From Ruminococcaceae bacterium AM07-15 (lineage in GTDB: Bacteria; Bacillota; Clostridia; Oscillospirales; Butyricicoccaceae), in the NCBI GenBank assembly GCA_003477405.1, contig QUDE01000001.1:186001-250000 (forward strand): DNA of 64,000 nt, given 5' to 3'. The translations under genes and the position numbers were made by a program. Under the pieces are notes generated by a model that did not search any database, was not told where the DNA came from, and worked only from the letters and a program-made list of their open reading frames with translations. Shown here one piece after another: positions 58,721-64,000 of this stretch (positions are counted from its first letter, which is position 1; every line of letters starts with the position of its first letter).

Positions 58721-59132
58721 GTGAGGTGCCTGGGACGATGAATTTGTAACCGTGTCCCCGCACTGTTTCTATGATGCCAGTCCCCAGCTTGCGCCGGAGC
58801 TTGTAGATCATGCTGGAGATCCCGGTCCAGCTGGCATCAAAAGAGTCCGTAGCGACAGCCTCATAGATTTGGCGGGCGGAGAACACCTGCCCTGGCCGGC
58901 GGGCCAGCAGGAGCAGAATGTCAAACTCCATCGGGGTCAGGTCCACCGTCTGGTCGGACTGCCATACCAGCCTGCGTTGCGGGTCGATTTGTAGATTTCC
59001 AGACAATAAAGTAAAAGCAGTGTTTTCTTGAACCTCAATATGTTCTGCCCGAAATGCCCGCACGAGCCGCTGGAGCAAAGCATCTTGTGCCTTTGTTGGA
59101 TTCGTTATTCGAATAATGATGGTCTTTTCCAT
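58713..59132 (-). CDS. Receiver-less winged-helix regulator, copy 4
   Basis: 139 residues with an ordinary ATG start (AAGGAGG upstream), N-terminus MEKTIIIRITNPTKAQDALL, then LQIDPQRRLVWQSDQT and LTPMEFDILLLLARRPGQVF, ending KFIVPGTSPK. It shows what the intact product of this family looks like: a short N-terminal segment beginning M-x-K-x-I-I in place of a receiver. Last gene behind the small-protein/ABC operon at 59229-60859. Confidence 0.85.
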   Translation of the reverse strand: MEKTIIIRITNPTKAQDALLQRLVRAFRAEHIEVQENTAFTLLSGNLQIDPQRRLVWQSDQTVDLTPMEFDILLLLARRPGQVFSARQIYEAVATDSFDASWTGISSMIYKLRRKLGTGIIETVRGHGYKFIVPGTSPK

Positions 59133-59143
59133 CCTGACGCCTC

Positions 59144-59228
59144 CTTATGAGCCGTCGTAGTGTATTAGGCGCAGGGGAAAAGACTGCTGAACGACGGCTT
59201 TTTTTCTTTTGCCGTCGTCCGGCAGCAG
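59144..59228. terminator. Inverted repeats between operon and wHTH copy 4
   Basis: AGCCGTCGT at 59150-59158 pairs with ACGACGGCT at 59192-59200, followed by TTTTTTCTTTT on plus; a second GCCGTCGT lies just beyond (from 59211), so either strand can form a stem. Confidence 0.55.
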
Positions 59229-59984
59229 TTAATTTTCGATTTTTTTCTTATGGGAAAAGACAATCAATCCAACCAGAAACATCACGATAAGGCAAAGTAC
59301 AATGCTGATACATCCGCCGATGGTGGCCGGTACAGGGGCTTCATAGTAAGTAGATTTATCCGAGAAGAACATGGACACACGATATGCGAAGCTGCCCGGA
59401 ATGATAAAACCACTTTCTGAACCGATGAACAGGCAGGATGCAAAGCCATATATAACCCCTACGACGCTTGTTACAATGATATTGCGGCTCAGGTTGATAA
59501 CGATTGCCCCTAAACAGGTAGTTATCAAAACGACAACACCAGCTTCAATTCCAAACCCGATTGCCAGATTGAGGAACAGGGAAACACCCCCGGTCAACCT
59601 GCCAGCTCCATTGAGTACCGCCACAAGCAGGCCAAAAGCGATAAATAAGACGGCCGCGAAGCCGAAGCCGATAACGATGCTGACAGCGACTTTCGATAGA
59701 AAGAGCTTCTTCTTTGAAAAACCGTAGGTAATCCAGTTGATGTAAGTTTTGTTCTTGTATTCCTGATAAAATAGCGAACCTATCAAAATGAAGATCACCA
59801 TTGGGAAGAACATGGAAAACTGGTTATTCATAAAGAAGAACAGGTCAGCAAGTGATTTTGTGCTGTTGTTAAAAACTGCTCCTGCTCCGCCGGTAAGGAT
59901 GGGAAGAAGCGACAACAGCAGAAGAAACACCATAAACCATTCCCGCTTCAACTTGTAAAACTCATTTTTAATCAACACTCCCAT
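59229..59984 (-). CDS. ABC-2 type permease (lantibiotic-immunity-like)
   Basis: 251 residues with six membrane segments. N-terminus MGVLIKNEFYKLKREWFMVF is typical of BcrB/NisE-like permeases. Overlaps the ATPase stop by one base. Together they form an exporter that probably protects from a membrane-active compound. Confidence 0.85.
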   Translation of the reverse strand: MGVLIKNEFYKLKREWFMVFLLLLSLLPILTGGAGAVFNNSTKSLADLFFFMNNQFSMFFPMVIFILIGSLFYQEYKNKTYINWITYGFSKKKLFLSKVAVSIVIGFGFAAVLFIAFGLLVAVLNGAGRLTGGVSLFLNLAIGFGIEAGVVVLITTCLGAIVINLSRNIIVTSVVGVIYGFASCLFIGSESGFIIPGSFAYRVSMFFSDKSTYYEAPVPATIGGCISIVLCLIVMFLVGLIVFSHKKKIEN

Positions 59985-60673
59985 TATGCTTCCTCCCTCT
60001 GGCCGGAAGTCATAATATCCTCATACAGTGCTTCCAGTTCCTTTTCGTTATAGTCGTTTTCTACAACCTTGATGATTTTTCCGCCACGAATGAAAATAAG
60101 AACATCTGTGACAGCGGCAATCTCCGTCAGATTATGGCTTGATACCAAAATACAGTGTTGGGGAGATTTCAGGCGTTCTTTCAGAAGCAGCCGGATTTCC
60201 TTTATCCCCATCGGATCAAGGCCATTGGTAGGTTCATCCAGCAGCAAATATTGAACATTGCCTAAAAAGGCGCGGGCAATTCCCAGCCGTTGGCGCATTC
60301 CCAAAGAAAGTTGAGAGAACAGCTTTTTCCGGGCATCCAGCAGGTTTACTTGTTTGAGCGCTGCTTCGATGTTTGGCCGTTTCAAACCTAAATACTGCGC
60401 GTGGAGCTTCAAATTTTCCTCTACGGTGAGCCGTGGGTAAAAAGCCGGGTATTCAATCAAACTTCCAAAACATCTACTGGAAACGGGTTGTCCATCCGAG
60501 AGGATTTCTCCCGAAAAGGCAGTCAGTCCCAGCATGGACTTAAACAGTGTTGTTTTACCGGCCCCGTTCGGCCCCAGAACACCATAGATTTTTCCTTGCT
60601 CTAAAGTCAGGTGGATGTTGGACAGCAAGGCGGTATTTCCAACATTCAGATTTACATTTTTGATTTCCAGCAT
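59984..60673 (-). CDS. ABC transporter ATP-binding protein (BcrA/NisF-like)
   Basis: 229 residues. Walker A GPNGAGKTT near 37, signature LSLGMRQR, Walker B YLLLDEPTNGLD, H-loop SSHNLTE. The size and LSLGM signature are typical of lantibiotic-immunity/bacitracin-resistance ATPases. Starts 12 nt after the small membrane protein. Confidence 0.9.
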   Translation of the reverse strand: MLEIKNVNLNVGNTALLSNIHLTLEQGKIYGVLGPNGAGKTTLFKSMLGLTAFSGEILSDGQPVSSRCFGSLIEYPAFYPRLTVEENLKLHAQYLGLKRPNIEAALKQVNLLDARKKLFSQLSLGMRQRLGIARAFLGNVQYLLLDEPTNGLDPMGIKEIRLLLKERLKSPQHCILVSSHNLTEIAAVTDVLIFIRGGKIIKVVENDYNEKELEALYEDIMTSGQREEA

Positions 60674-60685
60674 GAAATTCCTCCG

Positions 60686-60859
60686 TTATTGAAAAAAGAT
60701 GAAAAGCAAAAAGGCCACAGCATAAATCAAAAATGAAATCCCAATGGGTTTTGTTCTCTGTTTTAACCCTTTTAGGCCATCGCTCAATATACCATGCAAG
60801 GCCATGAGCAGGCACACTGCCAAAGCGATGAGTGAAATTACTAAAGCTACCTTAACCAT
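60686..60859 (-). CDS. Small two-helix membrane protein
   Basis: 57 residues, ATG with GGAGG 8 nt upstream. Two hydrophobic segments (VALVISLIALAVCLLMAL at 4-21; ISFLIYAVAFLLFIFF at 41-56) joined by a basic loop LKGLKQRTKP. First gene of the operon, 12 nt before the ATPase start. Likely an accessory of the exporter. Confidence 0.75.
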   Translation of the reverse strand: MVKVALVISLIALAVCLLMALHGILSDGLKGLKQRTKPIGISFLIYAVAFLLFIFFQ

Positions 60860-60882
60860 TGTTTGTACCTCCTATGGCTCAT

Positions 60883-60938
60883 ACTTTACCAAAGAGGTTT
60901 AGGATTTGTTTGAGAAAAGTCTAAGGAAAGTCTAAGGA
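60883..60938 (-). promoter_or_regulatory. Tandem 11-bp repeats upstream of the ABC operon promoter
   Basis: AAGTCTAAGGA occurs exactly twice in tandem on plus (60917-60927, 60928-60938), one helical turn apart, immediately upstream of the -35 window of a -10 candidate TAAAGT (60888-60883, minus). Arrangement typical of OmpR-type response-regulator activation; the adjacent two-component system is the obvious candidate. Confidence 0.65.
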
Positions 60939-60943
60939 TGAAA

Positions 60944-60969
60944 AAAGGGCTGCCGAAGCAGCCCTTTAG
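60944..60969. terminator. Terminator behind the histidine kinase gene
   Basis: AAGGGCTGC-CGAA-GCAGCCCTT with flanking A-tract, giving T's on the minus strand. Confidence 0.85.
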
Positions 60970-61868
60970 AAATTGACAATGGGAAACACGATTTGAATTG
61001 CAAAGATACCGTTTTGCAGAGAAGCCGAGATTTGCCCGCCCATACGGGTCACAAGTCTTTGAGCGATTGCCAACCCCAGCCCGGTTGTCTTTTTTGCCCG
61101 TGACTGGTCGGTGGTGTAAAAACGGTCAAACAAATGGGGAATATCTTCCTGCTGAATACTGCTCGACGCATTTTTAACGGTTATAACCGTTTGAGCTTCT
61201 TCTAACGCTGCGGTGATCTGATAATTTCCCTCCCCGTGAACAAGCGCATTATAAACCACATTTGAGAAGATCCGGGCTAAGGCATCTGGATCGCCCCAAA
61301 TGATAGCCGGTGAATTTGGGATAACGATATTGGGGACGCATTTTTTCTGTTCAAAATCGCCATAGTATGAGGCAACAACATCCCGAAGTACACTGTGTAT
61401 ATCTGTATTCCTGCAATTCAATTTCAGCTCGTCGGCCTCAATCCTTGCAAATTCAAACAGTTGGTCGAGAAGTAGCTTTACAGCGGAGATTCGTTCTCCC
61501 GCAATCGTTACATATTCTTTTTGCTCCCCGGTTAAATCCTGTTCCTGTAAGAGCTGGATATAGCCGTTTGCTGTTGCCAGCGGCGTTCGCAAGTCGTGGG
61601 ACAGACTGGTAATAGTATCCCGGAACAGGGCGTCGCTCCGTTCAATTTCCTGCCTCATACCGCGATATTTTTCGAGAAGATGATTGATACTTGTAGCCAA
61701 ATCCTGTATTGGCCCATCCGTTTTTTCCACCATGATTTCTGTTTGCGTATCCCGGTCTGTCAAAAAATCAATCTGCTTTTTGATTTTCCGAACCAGTTTC
61801 CGCTGATAAATCAGTTTCAGAAACAAAAACAGGGAAAGCATTGCCAGCAAGATACATAACACAATCAT
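60966..61868 (-). CDS. Sensor histidine kinase
   Basis: 300 residues with a single N-terminal membrane helix (IVLCILLAMLSLFLFLKLI). H-box SLSHDLRTPLA, N-box region VVYNALVHGEGN, ATP lid TTGLGLAIAQRLV. No large extracellular sensor, the intramembrane-sensing design often seen beside ABC transporters that themselves detect antimicrobial peptides. Lies downstream of an ABC pair and a response-regulator gene on the same strand. Confidence 0.9.
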   Translation of the reverse strand: MIVLCILLAMLSLFLFLKLIYQRKLVRKIKKQIDFLTDRDTQTEIMVEKTDGPIQDLATSINHLLEKYRGMRQEIERSDALFRDTITSLSHDLRTPLATANGYIQLLQEQDLTGEQKEYVTIAGERISAVKLLLDQLFEFARIEADELKLNCRNTDIHSVLRDVVASYYGDFEQKKCVPNIVIPNSPAIIWGDPDALARIFSNVVYNALVHGEGNYQITAALEEAQTVITVKNASSSIQQEDIPHLFDRFYTTDQSRAKKTTGLGLAIAQRLVTRMGGQISASLQNGIFAIQIVFPIVNF

Positions 61869-61875
61869 GCGGCCA

Positions 61876-62649
61876 TCACCGCCTTTCCAAACCGCGCAAA
61901 TCCAGCCTTTGAAACAAGGAGAACGAAACGGCTGTCGGTAAAAACAAATATACTACCAGCGTAATCAAAATGGGCATTAAATTCTCCCCAAAGGTATTGA
62001 TCTGCAAGCTATGGGAAAGCCCTACCACCCAATACTTGTAGAGCGAATAATCCATATCCAATGCTGTGCTTATCTTTGTGAGATATAGATACAAAACCCC
62101 CAGCAGAAAAAATGCGGCAATCGTGACAATTATCCGATGCCGGAGCAGGTAACTTAGCAGATTGAGAAATGCGGTGTACCCTAAAAAGCACAGACATTGA
62201 AGCAGAAGAAAGGCTCCGATTGCAGAAAACGAATAGTCTATGTCATACCGGGATGCTCCCATTATCAAAATGGACAAATATGCAACACCAAAACATACAA
62301 ACAGAAAAAACAAAACGCCAATCCATGAGGCCAGTAGTTTTCCAAAAAATAGATGTACTCTGCTTGTTCCTTTAGAAAGTGCGATACTGTATGTGCCGGT
62401 ATGAAAATCTTCTGTAAAGTACAGGCACAAAAAAAGCGTCAACGGAAAGATCAGGCTGTAATCTGAAAATAGAAACTCCGTGAACGAAACCAGTGATATA
62501 GCCGGAAGCATAGCATCTACCGAATTATGATAAAATGTCAGGGCAAGCGCAAAGACAAAAAAAGCAGCCAGTGCGAGGCAGACCCAAAACAGGCGGTTTT
62601 TGCGGATACGAAATAACTCACTTTGCATCGTCTGGATCACTCTTTGCAC
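61876..62649 (-). CDS. ABC-2 type permease
   Basis: 257 residues, six membrane segments; N-terminus QTMQSELFRIRKNRLFWVCL (cytosolic). Overlaps the ATPase gene by 32 nt and ends 7 nt before the kinase. With the ATPase it may form a sensory or resistance transporter for the kinase. Confidence 0.82.
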   Translation of the reverse strand: MQRVIQTMQSELFRIRKNRLFWVCLALAAFFVFALALTFYHNSVDAMLPAISLVSFTEFLFSDYSLIFPLTLFLCLYFTEDFHTGTYSIALSKGTSRVHLFFGKLLASWIGVLFFLFVCFGVAYLSILIMGASRYDIDYSFSAIGAFLLLQCLCFLGYTAFLNLLSYLLRHRIIVTIAAFFLLGVLYLYLTKISTALDMDYSLYKYWVVGLSHSLQINTFGENLMPILITLVVYLFLPTAVSFSLFQRLDLRGLERR

Positions 62650-63547
62650 CTCCTGTCATTTTCAAAAGATAGTCGGTCGGCTCCATACCGGCAAGCCAGA
62701 TTTCCGATACCTCTATCCCGGAACGAACCAGCAGCGTATTGATTTCCCCGGATTGCTCATTGCAATGAAAAATTCTAATCAGGTCATGGCCCAACACTTC
62801 AAAATCCGGGAACTGCTGGCTTAAAATCGTAATAACCCGTTCTAATTGCGGGGTTCTTATCTTTATGCACCTCTGGCAGCTCTCTTTCAATTCCCCAGTC
62901 GTAAGCTCACAAAGCAGCTTGCCATCTGCCATCACACCATATTTAGATGCAAGCCGGGAAAGCAGCGTATAGTCCTGTCCAGAGATGAGAAGCGTGGTAT
63001 GGTTCATTTCATGCAGATAGGTCAGAACAGAAAGCAGGTGTTCACATTCCCCCTTATCCAGCCCGGAAAAAGGGTCGTCCAGAATTATCATATCTGGATT
63101 TCCCAAAAGGGCAACCGCCAAATTCACTAAACGCTGGGTCGATAATGGCAATCGCCGCACCGCCTTTTTTTCTTTCAGGTTCAGATGCAATATATCTAAA
63201 AAACGGCTTTCTGTGCTTCCGAAAGCAGAAGAAAAATAGTGCAGCATATCAGCCGGTGACAGAGAGCCGATTGTCACAGGCTTTTGGGGTACAAATCCAA
63301 TCCGGCGGCGCTCCTGCTGATAGTCTATATTGCCAAATAATTTGAGCGTACCAGATTGAGGTCGAAGTGTGCCAATAATGGCCTGCAACAGTACAGATTT
63401 TCCGGCGTTATGACCGCCATACAGTGCATAGATTTCTCCACGCTTTACCTGAAATGTGATATTTTTAATCCCGTTTCCGTCCGGGAAAACATAGGTCAAC
63501 CCGGCCGTTTCCAAAGCAGCCCCCAAAAAATCATCCCCTTTCCACAT
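62618..63547 (-). CDS. ABC ATP-binding protein with degenerate motifs
   Basis: 309 residues. Walker A is GGHNAGKS (Asn in place of the middle Gly), the signature reads LPLSTQRL rather than LSGGQ, and Walker B ends ILDDPFSGLD with Asp replacing the usual catalytic Glu. H-loop ISGQDYT lacks the switch His. Fold and gene context are clearly ABC, but ATP turnover may be low or regulatory. Overlaps the permease by 32 nt, which is unusually long. Confidence 0.8.
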   Translation of the reverse strand: MWKGDDFLGAALETAGLTYVFPDGNGIKNITFQVKRGEIYALYGGHNAGKSVLLQAIIGTLRPQSGTLKLFGNIDYQQERRRIGFVPQKPVTIGSLSPADMLHYFSSAFGSTESRFLDILHLNLKEKKAVRRLPLSTQRLVNLAVALLGNPDMIILDDPFSGLDKGECEHLLSVLTYLHEMNHTTLLISGQDYTLLSRLASKYGVMADGKLLCELTTGELKESCQRCIKIRTPQLERVITILSQQFPDFEVLGHDLIRIFHCNEQSGEINTLLVRSGIEVSEIWLAGMEPTDYLLKMTGGAKSDPDDAK

Positions 63548-63598
63548 CGTCTTATTGTAGCAGATCGGCGTGCAAATTTTATAAGATTTCTCTAAGGA

Positions 63599-64000
63599 TT
63601 AGCCCTGCATTTTGAAACCGAGGCCCCAAACCGTCTGAATATACTTTTCCTCTGGATTGACTTTGGCAAACTTCTTGCGGAGATTTCCAATGTGGACATT
63701 GATTGCGTTATCGTCCCCGATAAAATTTTCATTCCACACGCTTTCAAAGATATTGTTCTTTGTGAATACTTTTGAGGGTGCGGACATCAAAAGCTGTAAA
63801 ATCAGATATTCATACCGTGTCAAAGCAATGGGGGTATTCCCGATTTTAGCCTCCATAGCTTCTGTATCAAGGGACAAGTCCTTAAAATGAAGCGTCTTGC
63901 CATTATTGAGGCCGGAGGATTTTTGAAAGCGCCGCAGCACCGCTTCAATCCGAACCAGCAGCTCTTGATTGTCGAATGGCTTTGTGATGTAATCATCTGC
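63599..64000 (-). CDS. OmpR-family response regulator (N-terminal part outside window)
   Basis: The frame is open to the window edge: ADDYITKPFDNQELLVRIEA marks the end of a receiver domain (Lys of TKPF), then FKDLSLDTEAMEAKIG and a winged helix LTRYEYLILQLL, INVHIGNLRKKF, TVWGLGFKMQG. First gene of the RR-ABC-kinase operon. TCTAAGGA occurs just after its stop (63591-63598), matching the core of the repeats at 60917. Confidence 0.9.
   Translation of the reverse strand, partial: ADDYITKPFDNQELLVRIEAVLRRFQKSSGLNNGKTLHFKDLSLDTEAMEAKIGNTPIALTRYEYLILQLLMSAPSKVFTKNNIFESVWNENFIGDDNAINVHIGNLRKKFAKVNPEEKYIQTVWGLGFKMQG

Noticed and set aside
1..64000. CRISPR array, rRNA operon or complete conjugation (VirB4/relaxase) genes
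   Set aside because: Looked for on both strands; no regularly spaced repeats, no rRNA sequence and no relaxase, coupling-protein or VirB4 motifs were seen.

Overview
The window reads as a chromosomal segment of an anaerobic, fairly high-GC member of the Clostridia (Oscillospiraceae-like: Flavonifractor, Lawsonibacter or Intestinimonas type). The left end supports this: a ferredoxin/NADH/NADP electron-bifurcating NfnAB pair, a rubrerythrin, a PerR-type regulator joined in frame to a rubredoxin, and an OFA-family MFS carrier. Species is an inference. No rRNA and no CRISPR array were seen.

Layout. (1) 1-5731: host-like genes (nfnAB, PLP fold-III enzyme, rubrerythrin, perR-rubredoxin, MFS). (2) 5760-7877: the 5' half of a tRNA-Arg(CCT), an intact tRNA-Arg(CCT), a tyrosine integrase and an excisionase-like protein. 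This looks like the left end of an integrated element. (3) 8456-27858: a long plus-strand module of DNA-processing genes: YqaJ nuclease, RecD2-like helicase, a possible annealing protein, CHC2/Toprim primase, PcfK-like, DUF7666-like, PcfJ-like, NAD-dependent DNA ligase, and several unrecognised genes ending in a translationally coupled set of 705, 824 and 210 residues. Strong hairpins divide it into blocks. No relaxase, coupling protein or VirB4-type ATPase is visible, so conjugation genes, if present, lie elsewhere.

(4) 28.2-35.9 kb: AT-richer regulators and ABC transporters (XRE-membrane protein plus hydrolase, GntR-ABC, ArsR, a winged-helix regulator divergent from a PLDc_N-ABC operon). 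(5) 36-39.6 kb: backbone of a second element: ParM/ParR-type partition pair, XRE, SLOG protein, the C-terminal stump of a large serine recombinase and TnpV. (6) 39.7-47.4 kb: TetR-controlled ECF transporter (S, T, double ATPase), two exporter-type ABC half-transporters and a DtxR-like regulator. (7) 47.5-48.7 kb: Tn916/Tn1549-like sigma-factor-like pair. (8) 48.9-50.5 kb: alkyltransferase-like protein and a VbhA-Fic toxin-antitoxin pair. (9) 50.5-64 kb, all minus strand: two two-component systems with ABC exporters, a permease/M1-peptidase fusion, an alpha/beta hydrolase and a chloramphenicol-acetyltransferase-like gene preceded by a probable leader-peptide attenuator.

A recurring theme from 29 kb onward is a family of small winged-helix proteins that lack a receiver domain: four copies plus one stump, each with a strong hairpin at its 3' end. 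In three copies the well-placed start codon opens only a four-codon reading frame, MG(S/N)L-stop, which is out of phase with the conserved coding frame. That conservation, the unrecognised triad at 22.6-27.9 kb and the leader upstream of the acetyltransferase gene are the most novel-looking signals here. The right boundary of the mobile region is not in the window.
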